Source: Cannabis sativa
Lineage: Eukaryota > Streptophyta > Magnoliopsida > Rosales > Cannabaceae
Assembly: GCF_029168945.1 (NCBI RefSeq)
Contig: NC_083605.1
Coordinates: 37,213,280 to 37,277,279, forward strand
Direction of reading: 5' to 3'
DNA: 64,000 nt
In this document: positions 43,831-54,280 of the stretch, piece by piece
Layout: each line of letters opens with the position of its first letter
Numbering within the stretch: the first letter of the stretch is position 1
Program-made: the position numbers and the translations under genes
The notes under the pieces: model-generated
Told to the model about the DNA's origin: nothing
The model's input: only the letters and a program-made list of their open reading frames with translations
Databases searched by the model: none

Positions 43831-45609
43831 TTTTAGTTTGTTTGCGAAGGCTTAGTGCTTTTTTGACTTTTATGTGTTAGTTTGTTATGTTTTTAGTTTT
43901 ATTTTGGATGTTATGTGTTTGACTTTTTTTATGGTGAATGGTATGTTTTGTTTTATCCTTTTATTTGACTTTTATTTTGTGAATTCCTTGCCACCCTTTT
44001 TGATGAATTAAAAGGGGGAGAAATTATATGATAATTTTGTTTGGCACAACATCAATTTTTTTTGGGGATATCTAATACTTTTTAAACTTAAGTATAAATT
44101 GAGGGAGAGTTTACAAAATCATGCAAGGTAAAACTAAAAGGTAAATTTTTCTTACCCTTGCACACATTAAGTGGGAGCTAACCTAATATATATTGCTTCA
44201 ATTTTTCCTTTTTCTTTTGAAAATAATCAAATATTTGATATCATCAAAAAGGGAGAGATTATTAACTCACACTTTTAAGTCTCCTTGTTTCGATGATTAA
44301 CAAATATTAATTATTATTTGTTACTAATGTTTTGTTGATTTTGTAGCACAATTATAGGTAAAAAAAATTTTTCTAAGGCAAAATTAACTCCAAGAGCAAA
44401 ATAGTAATTTTACCAAAATTCTCAAAAGTTACCCGAAGTGGATTCCAAGACTCAAGGAAATCAAGACAAGACTTCATGAAGGTTTATTTACATTTTTTAG
44501 TCTTGTATAGTGATTTTTAAGTCCACACTTAAAAAAGTTTTTAAGTACACATTTTGGCCCCCTAACTTGTGCGACAAGTTTTCTCACTTAATGATTCAAA
44601 AAAAAAAAATTGATTCACTTTTTAAATCACATTTCATTTAACTAAGAGAATAAAATTAGAATTTCTAAAATTGGATAATCGAGTAAAGAGTTATGCACGT
44701 TTTAGAGCCAAAAAAATAAGATTTGCCATTGCCCTGTTTTCGGCCTTCCGTTTTCTAAAAGGTAGGCAATTTTTCCCAAAAATGGTAGGCCATTTACAAA
44801 ATGACAGGCCGTTTAGAAAACAGTAAGCCATTTAGAAAACGACAGGTCATTTTTCTTATGATTCTTTTTGAAAATTGTGCTAACAGCTATAAACGACTAT
44901 ATTTCACTCCAACACTATATAAACTCGATTTTTACTCAAAAATACAAGTTGGTTGAGTATTTATATCATATATCTAACACATTCAAGTGAGTTTAATGAG
45001 CTCCTAAGTCTAAAATCTAACAAATACTTTTCACACACTTTGAGCCAAAATTTTTGTTTAATTCCTTAAAGTGTGCTTACTAATCACTCTAGGTTTTCTA
45101 TTGTGTCATCATACTTTTAGAGTGAATTTTCTTGTAATTCCAAATACATTTCCATATTGGGATTGTGGTGATATTAGAACTGTTATTGTAAACAACCCGG
45201 TTAGAGTGAGATTGTCACTACAATAATCCGAGAAAGAGTTTGATAGTCGTTGGCGGTTCAAAACTATTATAAGAGGTTTGGAAATATCTTGGTGAAAATT
45301 TTTCGGTTGTAAGGATTAGTCAAGCCCGTTAACTTGGCTCGATATTGGAACTCAAAGCTAGGTCCATAGCTTTGAAGACCAAGGACGTAGGTGGCTTAGT
45401 TCTACCAAACCTTACAAAAATCGAGAGTTTATAATTTTTTACCCTTAAACTCTTTACTTTATAAGTTTGATTATTTGCTATACATTATTGCCTGCCATAT
45501 TACTTGCATTTATTTGATTAAATATAGTTTTGTGTTAAAAGTTTTAATTTACAAAAATTAGTTTAGTTTTCTAATTCACCTTCTCTTGGAAACATATCTT
45601 AAGCTAACA
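43831..45609 (+). mobile_element. Sirevirus-like copia 3' end with LTR
   Basis: It starts with non-coding DNA containing GATGAATTAAAAGGGGGAG (about 44003) and TCATCAAAAAGGGAGAGATTA (44241-44261), which are typical polypurine-tract surroundings of Sirevirus elements. The LTR-like part runs from about 44260 (TTAACTCAC...CGATGATTAACA) to GGAAACATATCTTAAGCTAACA at 45609, which is the usual Sirevirus LTR end. No coding domains remain. The assignment rests on these motifs from memory. Confidence 0.6.
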
Positions 45610-45611
45610 CC

Positions 45612-46321
45612 ATGTTCTCAAAATGCAAGTATTGGAAAGATCCACTTGGTCAACTTTAACGAACAAATCAAGGAACACGAATAATACATTTAAGCAGAAC
45701 TTAACCATCTTAGGATTAAGATCTATTGACCTAAGATCAACTAAGTGATATTGAATTAGAAAGATATAACAGTAAATTTATGATATCTTATCTAATATCA
45801 ATATCGGTCAAGTCCGATGTATACTCCATACATCCGATACTAACATACTTTGCCAATATCCTGAAAACGACATACCACTTATCTAAGGTGTAAGTAAAAT
45901 TTATCTTTAATTATCATGTCAGTATAAATTCATTGTACTGACAAATCAGAGGACTTAGTACTTTGAAGCATATAATCACAATCAGAGGACTTAGTACTTT
46001 GAAGCATATAATCACAATCACTTTTTACTGTGATGACATCACTGTAATTGTAAATAACTATATGTTCTAGATTTAATTGTACTGACAAATCAGAGGACTT
46101 AGTACTTTGAAGCATATAATCACAATCACTTTTTACTGTGATGACATCACTGTAATTGTAAATAACTATATGTTCTAGATTTAATAGAATTTATACATTA
46201 AACATATAATTATGAAAGTAATCATGTGAACCATGCAACATAAAATGATTTCTGATCTTTTATTAATTAGTAAATCAAATTATATTAAAATCAATTTTAT
46301 TTAGGACATAAAATTTCAACA
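45612..46321 (-). repeat. LTR family B fragment (minus strand, 5' portion)
   Basis: On the minus strand it starts TGTTGAAATTTTATGTCCTAA. The blocks CCACTTGGTCAACTTTAACG and CATACTCCATACATCCGATAC match those at 33677-33880 in the full copy. The LTR's 3' part is missing at the junction with the Sirevirus LTR. It contains a local duplication. Confidence 0.65.
45945..46180. repeat. Local duplication in LTR fragment (GAGGACTTAGTACTTTGAAG)
   Basis: CAGAGGACTTAGTACTTTGA with AGCATATAATCACAATCA occurs three times (starting near 45950, 45979 and 46091). The last two copies are followed by the same CTTTTTACTGTGATGACATC stretch. This is a simple tandem rearrangement unique to this copy. Confidence 0.8.
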
Positions 46322-46960
46322 GTCCAAAGGTTAGCCTGACCTCGTAGTCACTTTTTAGCAATGCACACCGCTTAGTAAAATGGTCATAACTCTATCAATT
46401 TTTATCCAAATGACACGATTCAAGTGCAATTAAAGCTATTTTCAAGATGGATCTAATTAAGTGTGTATCACACCTCCACCACAATATTCCAAAGTTTCGA
46501 GTCTCAAAATTAACTCGCGAGTTCGTGCAAGATTTTTCAGCGACTTTCATGAGAATTTTTATTTTTATTTTTATTGTAAGTTAGTTGGAACTTCGTCTCT
46601 ATAAAAGGAGAGCTCCAATAATTCATTATCCACACTTTCCATTCTCTCTACAAGGATAGGGTTTCTCTCTCTTCACACATTATCTCTTAAAAAACTGTGA
46701 AGTGAAGTTAGATTGTCATTTATTTTTCTTGAGTTTTCTTGTAAGGCACTTATTATTTGTGATAATAAAAGCTTGAGGTAGACGTAGCTTCATTAGCATC
46801 GCGATATAGGAATGAACTACTATAAATGGTAGTGTTCTCTCTTAAGTTATTATTTTTTTTTTTCATTTGTTGCTATCCCTTATCAGACGATACAGAGTTG
46901 ACTATTTTTTTAGCGTCAACAATAACAATTATAGATATATATTATTTTTATTTTTAAAAG
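46322..46960 (+). repeat. LTR-like fragment with a TATA-type promoter
   Basis: A TATA-like TCTATAAAAGGAGAGC near 46598 precedes a CT-rich leader and TTATCAGACG, resembling the U3-R-U5 order of a retrotransposon LTR. No partner copy is in the window. There is no coding potential. Confidence 0.35.
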
Positions 46961-47240
46961 AAAAAAGTTATTTATCTGAATATTCCATAATATAAATGTA
47001 ATGTGGTTTAATTTTTAAAGGTGTCAAATACCCTTAAAAAGAAATAAAAATAAAAAGTGTCAAATGTGGAGTTTCATTCTCAATGTGATACAAATATTAA
47101 TCTAAGAAGTTTCTCTATTTACTGTTTATTATTAGCAAAAAAAAAACATTAATAAAAATAATAATAAGGAATAGTAAAGGGAAGATGAATTGTATTTATC
47201 ACATCACATCATATCATATCAATATATATTTATAAAGGAA
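46961..47240. other. AT-rich DNA before the tandem array
   Basis: No gene or structured element is recognised here. Confidence 0.4.
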
Positions 47241-50200
47241 AGCACAAGGAGTGTCTATGTGTCCTCTTATAATTTTTTCTTTCTATTTTTCTTATTTTTT
47301 TATCACATTTCCTATTTTGTTTGAAAACATAATCATATGTACAAACTAAAAGTCCCACATTGTTTAAAGATTGTTTAGGTTTAATATATGTAGGTTATAA
47401 ATAATATTCTTACTACATTACTTTCCTTGGTCTAAAAAGTATTTTTTTTATGGGTGATTGATGAACTTAATCTTGCCCAATAAGTTACAATTTTTTTTTA
47501 AAGTGAATGCAAAATACATTTTTGTATTTTTCAATCTTTTTTAAGTTTAAAATGATTATAAAAAAATTAATTTAATTATTTTTTATATTAAAAATTATTT
47601 TCTTATAATTTTTTATTTTAATTTTATTTAAATAATTAAAACTATATTAATTTATTAATATATAATATTTATTAGAATAATAAGACACTTTAAATATATT
47701 TTTTTATATACTTCCGTGATATGAGACTATTGTAAATGTTAAACTTTTAAGTTATATATATTTTTCATCAAATATGTGAGTGATAGATATTATTTATTTA
47801 CACATATCCTTACATTTTTCAATTTTTGCAAAATATTTAAAATAAAAAAATTAGTTTTTAACAAATAAATCAATATCTACAAATATATCAAATAAATTAA
47901 ATTTATTAAAATTCTTTTAAAAGTAAAAATTGATCAAAATATTGTAGGATGTTACCTCATTTTCTTTAGTGCTTTCTTTTATATTTATATATAGATATAG
48001 ATATTGATTTATTTGTTAAACACTAATTTTTTTTATTTTAAATATTTTGCAAAAATTGAAAAATGTAAGGATATGTGTAAATAAATAATATCTATCACTC
48101 ACATATTTGATGAAAAATATATATAACTTAAAAGTTTAACATTTACAATAGTCTCAAAAATATTTTATTTTCATCAATTTTTACTTTTAATTAAATTTTA
48201 ATAAATTTAATTTATTTGATATATTTGTAGATATTGAGAATTGAGATATATAACTTCTTAGTAAGTTTTTTTTATTATTATTTATAAAAATCTCACATGG
48301 ATTAAGAACTACATGATTAGTATACCTCTTATAATTTGTTCTTTCTATTTTTCTTATTTTTTTATCACATTTCCTATTTTGTTTGAAAACCTAATCATAT
48401 GTACAAACTAAAAGTCCCACATTGTTTAAAGATTGTTTAGGTTTAATATATGTATGTTATAAATAATATTCTTACTACATTACTTTCCTTGGTCTAAAAA
48501 GTATTTTTTTTATGGGTGATTGATGAACTTAATCTTGCCCAATAAGTTACATTTTTTTTAAAGTGAATGCAAAATACATTTTTGTATTTTTCAATCTTTT
48601 TTAAGTTTAAAATGATTATAAAAAAATTAATTTAATTATTTTTTATATTAAAAATTATTTTCTTATAATTTTTTATTTTAATTTTATTTAAATAATTAAA
48701 ACTATATTAATTTATTAATATATAATATTTATTAGAATAATAAGACACTTTAAATATATATTTTTTTATATACTTCCGTGATATGAGACTATTGTAAATG
48801 TTAAACTTTTAAGTTATATATATTTTTCATCAAATATGTGAGTGATAGATATTATTTATTTACACATATCCTTACATTTTTCAATTTTTGCAAAATATTT
48901 AAAATAAAAAAATTAGTTTTTAACAAATAAATCAATATCTACAAATATATCAAATAAATTAAATTTATTAAAATTCTTTTAAAAGTAAAAATTGATCAAA
49001 ATATTGTAGGATGTTACCTCATTTTCTTTAGTGCTTTCTTTTATATTTATATATAGATATAGATATTGATTTATTTGTTAAACACTAATTTTTTTTATTT
49101 TAAATATTTTGCAAAAATTGAAAAATGTAAGGATATGTGTAAATAAATAAGCACAAGGAGTGTCTATGTGTCCTCTTATAATTTTTTCTTTCTATTTTTC
49201 TTATTTTTTTATCACATTTCCTATTTTGTTTGAAAACATAATCATATGTACAAACTAAAAGTCCCACATTGTTTAAAGATTGTTTAGGTTTAATATATGT
49301 AGGTTATAAATAATATTCTTACTACATTACTTTCCTTGGTCTAAAAAGTATTTTTTTTATGGGTGATTGATGAACTTAATCTTGCCCAATAAGTTACAAT
49401 TTTTTTTTAAAGTGAATGCAAAATACATTTTTGTATTTTTCAATCTTTTTTAAGTTTAAAATGATTATAAAAAAATTAATTTAATTATTTTTTATATTAA
49501 AAATTATTTTCTTATAATTTTTTATTTTAATTTTATTTAAATAATTAAAACTATATTAATTTATTAATATATAATATTTATTAGAATAATAAGACACTTT
49601 AAATATATTTTTTTATATACTTCCGTGATATGAGACTATTGTAAATGTTAAACTTTTAAGTTATATATATTTTTCATCAAATATGTGAGTGATAGATATT
49701 ATTTATTTACACATATCCTTATATTTTTCAATTTTTGCAAAATATTTAAAATAAAAAAAAAATTAGTTTTTAACAAATAAATCAATATCTATATCTATAT
49801 ATAAATATAAAAGAAAGCACTAAAGAAAATGAGGTAACATCCTACAATATTTTGATCAATTTTTACTTTTAAAAGAATTTTAATAAATTTAATTTATTTG
49901 ATATATTTGTAGATATTGAGAATTGAGATATATGACTTCTTAGTAAGTTTTTTTTTTTTTTTTATTATTATTTATAAAAATCTCACACGGATTAAGAACT
50001 ACATGATTAGTATACCTCTTATAATTTTTTCTTTCTATTTTTCTTATTTTTTTATCACATTTCCTATTTTGTTTGAAAACCTAATCATATGTACAAACTA
50101 AAAGTCCCACATTATTTAAAGATTGTTTAGGTTTAATATATGTAGGTTATAAATAATATTCTTACTACATTACTTTCCTTGGTCTAAAAAGTATTTTTTT

Positions 50201-50856
50201 TATGGGTGATTGATGAACTTAATCTTGCCCAATAAGTTACAATTTTTTTTAAAGTGAATGCAAAATACATTTTTGTATTTTTTCAATCTTTTTTAAGTTT
50301 AAAATGATTATAAAAAAATTAATTTAATTATTTTTTATATTAAAAATTAATTTCTTATAATTTTTTTATTTTAATTTTATTTAAATAATTAAAACTATAT
50401 TAATTTATTAATATATAATATTTATTAGAATAATAAGACACTTTAAATATATATTTTTTATATACTTCCGTGATATGAGACTATTGTAAATGTTAAACTT
50501 TTAAGTTATATATATTTTTCATCAAATATGTGAGTGATAGATATTATTTATTTACACATATCCTTACATTTTTCAATTTTTACAAAATATTTAAAATAAA
50601 AAAAAATTAGTTTTTAACAAATAAATCAATATCTATATCTATATATAAATATAAAAGAAAGCACTAAAGAAAATGAGGTAACATCCTACAATATTTTGAT
50701 CAATTTTTACTTTTAAAAGAATTTTAATAAATTTAATTTATTTGATATATTTGTAGGTATTGAGAATTGAGATATATGACTTCTTAGTAAGTTTTTTTTT
50801 TATTATTATTATTTATAAAAATCTCACATGGATTAAGAACTACATGATTAGTATAC
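47241..50856. repeat. Four-unit tandem array (~0.85-1.07 kb units) with internal inversions
   Basis: A block beginning TTATCACATTTCCTATTTTG and including AAACTAAAAGTCCCACATT recurs near 47300, 48360, 49210 and 50050. Units 1 and 3 start with GCACAAGGAGTGTCTATGTG (47250, 49151). Units 2 and 4 start after AACTACATGATTAGTATACC (about 48308, 49999), so the array is also a two-dimer repeat. A ~130-bp segment (Helitron-5'-end-like, TCTATATCTATATATAA) is inverted in units 1-2 relative to units 3-4. In unit 1 the flanking ~157-bp sequence is also present as an inverted arm. All of it is non-coding. Confidence 0.85.
47722..48156. repeat. Long inverted repeat, arms ~157 bp, loop ~120 bp
   Basis: 47722-47877 is followed, after a spacer of about 120 bp, by its near-perfect reverse complement at 47998-48156, for example TTAAACTTTTAAGTTATATA versus TATATAACTTAAAAGTTTAA. 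A transcript would fold into a long hairpin. Unit 2 keeps a truncated second arm (about 49075-49149). Confidence 0.8.
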
Positions 50857-51671
50857 TTCTAAACTATAAATAAAGTATTTTTACACTAACTTTTGTTCGA
50901 AAAATATATGGGCAAAAAATATATAAATTATTCTAACAAAGTACTCTTATATAATTAATTTATATATTTATCTAATATATCTATATATTTATAAGCCAAA
51001 AAATATGAGACATCATCCTATTATTATTTTTTTTTTGAAATGCAGCATCCTATTATTCTATGATTCTTTTTTCTTTATCTTTTTTTCTTTTACATATTTT
51101 TTATTCGTTTCTGTTTTAAGTGACGTTTGATATACTTACAACAATAAAGTATAAATAATGATATAATAGAATCTAATTATGATTAATTAATGAATATATA
51201 ATCAATTTTTTATAGTGATTAATAATAATATCTTATAATAATTAAATGAAGCAATAAGAAAATTATGGTGATAGAATAGGAATTAAAAAATTATTTTATT
51301 TAAATTTAAAAATAATTAAAAAATAACAAACAATCATAATTTATGATATTTTATTTATTTAGTAAAAATATTTATAATTATTTATTAGAATATAAATTTA
51401 TAAAATCAAAAATACAAAAAAAAGAATCATAAATTATTTTTTTTATTTTTTTAGTAATTATAACGATTATATTTGTTACAACATTTTCACTTTTCTATAT
51501 ATTTTAAAATAGCAAATTATATTTTTAGTTTCAACACTATATTAGTTTGTTTATAATATACACGTTAAAATGTTATATTTTAAATTATATCACTTAATAT
51601 AAATACAATATATATACATAAAAATTATAAAAGTTAGGCAATACCGCGCGAAGCGCGGCTTAGTTCCCTAG
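50632..51671 (+). mobile_element. Non-autonomous Helitron (3' end clear, 5' end inferred)
   Basis: The 3' terminus has a perfect hairpin CCGCGC-GAA-GCGCGG (51644-51658). CTAG follows about nine bases later (51668-51671), then a host T: the canonical Helitron ending. The proposed 5' end is TCTATATCTATATATAAATA at 50632, preceded by A, as expected for insertion between A and T. A second head lies at 49788, inside the tandem array. The interior is AT-rich and has no Rep/helicase. Without a related copy the 5' end stays provisional. Confidence 0.6.
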
Positions 51672-51672
51672 T

Positions 51673-52290
51673 GTTGCTATAAAAGAAAATCCATGTGAAA
51701 TGTACCCTATTATTAATTTCAAATCCCATCCTACCTGTGCTTTAAATTCAAAACAATATAGTATTGTGAAATTAAAGGGTTATATGTCATTTCACAAAAA
51801 GCACATGCTCCTTGTGTTACTCAATAACATTCACGAAAACCCAAAATCTTACTATGCCATTCACACACTATTATTAATTTACATATATTTAAATGAATTC
51901 CAATGCAATACCCAATAACCATATTTAAATTTAATTAAAAATGACATCTAGCTTCTAAAGAAATAATATTACTTAGAAGTAAAGGACAAATTAACTACTA
52001 TTACAGTCCACGGTAATGTTTGTGTTCCAAAATTTTGACTTTTTTCTTCTAACCTCTCACATGGGTATTACTTTGACTAAATTCTAATCTATTTTCTACA
52101 AAGGACCCACAATCATCATGAAAACTGTTATTTAAAAAACCAAAAGTGCAAAATCGTGTTCCCAAAATAAAATTAAAACATAACCAAAATCAGATTAAGA
52201 TTTGGACGAAAATTCGTATTGAGATTTTTTTTGGTTAAGTTAATATATAATAAACAAATAAAATAAAATAATAGCACAAAGGAACATGTT
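51673..52290. other. AT-rich intergenic DNA, no gene seen
   Basis: The only longer frame (51700-51918) has no recognisable family and sits in AT-rich DNA. Base composition rises toward the right as the gene promoter begins. Confidence 0.4.
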
Positions 52291-52373
52291 TACGAAGACA
52301 TGCATAGAGTGTCTGACGGAGAAATATGCGGCGCCGTTGTAGAGGATCAAACCCACAACCAACGCAACTCGCC

Positions 52374-52386
52374 TGCTGACTCAGCA
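52374..52386. promoter_or_regulatory. Perfect 13-bp palindrome TGCTGACTCAGCA (bZIP-type)
   Basis: The core TGACTCA is the GCN4/AP-1-type bZIP site, here extended to a perfect 13-bp dyad. It is about 1.5 kb upstream of the predicted transcription start of the ACR8-like gene. A function is inference. Confidence 0.4.
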
Positions 52387-53888
52387 TGTACTCCCGCCTT
52401 CACACGCTTTTCGAATTTCCCGCCAAATAAACCACTTTTAACGGTCAAAAAGCGAGAGAGAGAGAAACCCGAGATAAAAAGCGCGGCGTTTCCCAAGAGC
52501 ATGGCCAATTTTATTTTTATATAATTAAAAAGCTGGTAGGGACCCAGTAACCGACGTCTGAGCTGTCATCCACGTGTCACGTTTCTTTTGGTTCCCCACT
52601 CTCACTCCGTACTTGGCTCTTCCATTGTACGTAAAGACACTCTCTATTTAGTATTTACCTCTCCATTTTTTTTTTGTCTTTAATTAATTATCAAATTTAT
52701 TTTTTTTTCTTTTTAAAATATAATACGTGGATACTGGATATACCTAAAAATTGGCTCCCACATCTCATCCGATCTGGCGGGAAGCAGCTGACCTTTCCCG
52801 CCAAACCATAAACGAGGCAATCAACCGCCACACCTGTCGTTTTTAACGGATGCCGCCTTTCCAACTTAGATACGTGGCTTGATCTCCTTGCTACACGTGG
52901 CTCGACGAAGGGGAATTTAAGTTTTAACGGATCGTTTAGGAGAGAGAAAGAGAAAGTTGGTATCAGAAAGACAGCGGCTAACCAGCGAACGTGTTTAGTC
53001 TGGAAGCTTTCACGTGGTTGTCAGACACAGTTTTCCCTGTGGGACCACGTGGCCTGCCTTTCATCGACAAATGCTTCTGCGTTTGACACGTGTTCATTTA
53101 TCATAAATTCAAAATGATTTAACGTCGTTAGTTAACGGTAAATCAGAGACATAATGAGTCCGAAAACGTGCCTCCACGCCTAACGTTTAAAGCGATGCGT
53201 TTAATGCATTGCCCACTCCAGCTAATCACTTAAAGCCACGTCATTAAGTTATTTTTTTTTCTCCAAAAAGTCTTTTCCTTACGTTAACACGATGGTATCT
53301 AGCGTAAGCAAGATTCGAATCAAACTTTTCTCATATTAACGGTATCCGTACCATTGTGATTTTACTAATTTGCCATTAGATTGCTCGTACTAGCCAAGGG
53401 TACTTTTGGAAAATTAAGAAATAAACCGGCCAAAACAAAGACACGAGAAAAGGCGGAGATGAGCCGGTGGTTTGTCCCTTGCTGACGTCATAATTAAGGG
53501 TCGGCGAAAAGCCAACTTAAAATTTAAGTCATCCTGAGAAGGGAGTGGGACGTGTTGACAGAAAGCCACGTGGACAACCCTTCCTAATTCATCAAAGAAT
53601 TTCCCCTGGCTTAGAAATTGAGTGGAACACAAGCAAAATACGGAGTCCACGTGGCATCCGAGGTGGACTACAAGTGGAACCAGGATGACGCGGCTGTTTT
53701 TTATTGGTCGACCGGCAGAGAGAGTTGGTCAGGGTGGGGGCAGCAATGGGCAGGGTTGTGCGGGCAGGGCAAGCATTAGTCGCGCATGTGAAGGCTTTGT
53801 TTTCAAAATAATAATTAAATAATAAATGATTCAAGTAATTAAATTATTTAATATTTCTTTTCTTAAGAATATATATATTTATGCAACA

Positions 53889-53897
53889 TATATAAAG
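53889..53897 (+). promoter_or_regulatory. Candidate TATA box TATATAAAG
   Basis: It is the best TATA match upstream of the gene. A start about 30 bases on would give a GA-rich leader of roughly 355 bases before the ATG at 54281. Confidence 0.5.
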
Positions 53898-54014
53898 AGA
53901 AGTAAGAAAGAAGAGTTAAGACCAAGGCATGCTTTGCGCTTAGAAATTGAGTAAGAGAGAGAAAGAAGATAGAGAAAGTGACAGTAAACTCATCGTGGAG
54001 AAAGAGAGAGGTTG

Positions 54015-54074
54015 ATGTGTTTGGTGAAGATTGTTAATGGCGAATCGGTCGATGAGGATCTGAATTGGAGCTAA
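54015..54074 (+). promoter_or_regulatory. Upstream ORF (19 codons) in the ACR8-like leader, overlapped by a second uORF
   Basis: ATG at 54015 opens a 19-codon frame (MCLVKIVNGESVDEDLNWS) that ends at TAA 54072-54074. A second ATG at 54037 in another frame gives MANRSMRI and stops at 54063. Both lie between the candidate TATA box and the main ATG, unless an unseen leader intron removes them. uORFs often lower translation of the main frame. Confidence 0.5.
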
Positions 54075-54280
54075 GGGAATTTGAAGAATATAAGGCATTG
54101 GGCTCTGTTTTTAATACAGCTAAAATATATAAGGAAGAATCTTCTTCGATTGGCCTACTCACTTTTGTTTTTAAAAAGCTTTAAAAACCAGTCTTGTTCC
54201 AGTTGGCCTTGTTTTTAGCTTCGTTTACCTCCCAAGAGTTTTATAAAGGAAGATTATTGAAGCATCAAACAATAATAGCT

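Larger units (their letters stand above)
52300..53925 (+). promoter_or_regulatory. G-box-rich promoter region of the ACR8-like gene
   Basis: This is the only long stretch with balanced base composition and no detectable repeat. CACGTG occurs seven times: 52571, 52894, 53011, 53046, 53087, 53567 and 53648. Several are in ABRE contexts such as ACACGTGGC and CCACGTGGC, and an ABRE-like TACGTGGC lies at 52871. Two E2F-like TTTCCCGCCAAA sites lie at 52416 and 52794. G-boxes and ABREs bind bZIP and bHLH factors in abscisic-acid and light responses. Arabidopsis ACR8 mRNA was reported to rise with abscisic acid, from memory. Frames at 52300-52524 and on the minus strand at 53414-53834 lack family support. 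Confidence 0.65.

Noticed and set aside
52300..52524. 74-codon ORF upstream of the ACR8-like gene
   Set aside because: It has no family resemblance and no splice continuation. The region carries several transcription-factor-type sites instead.
53414..53834. Minus-strand ORFs of 78-80 codons upstream of the ACR8-like gene
   Set aside because: They have no recognisable domain, overlap each other in different frames and sit in the promoter region rich in G-boxes.
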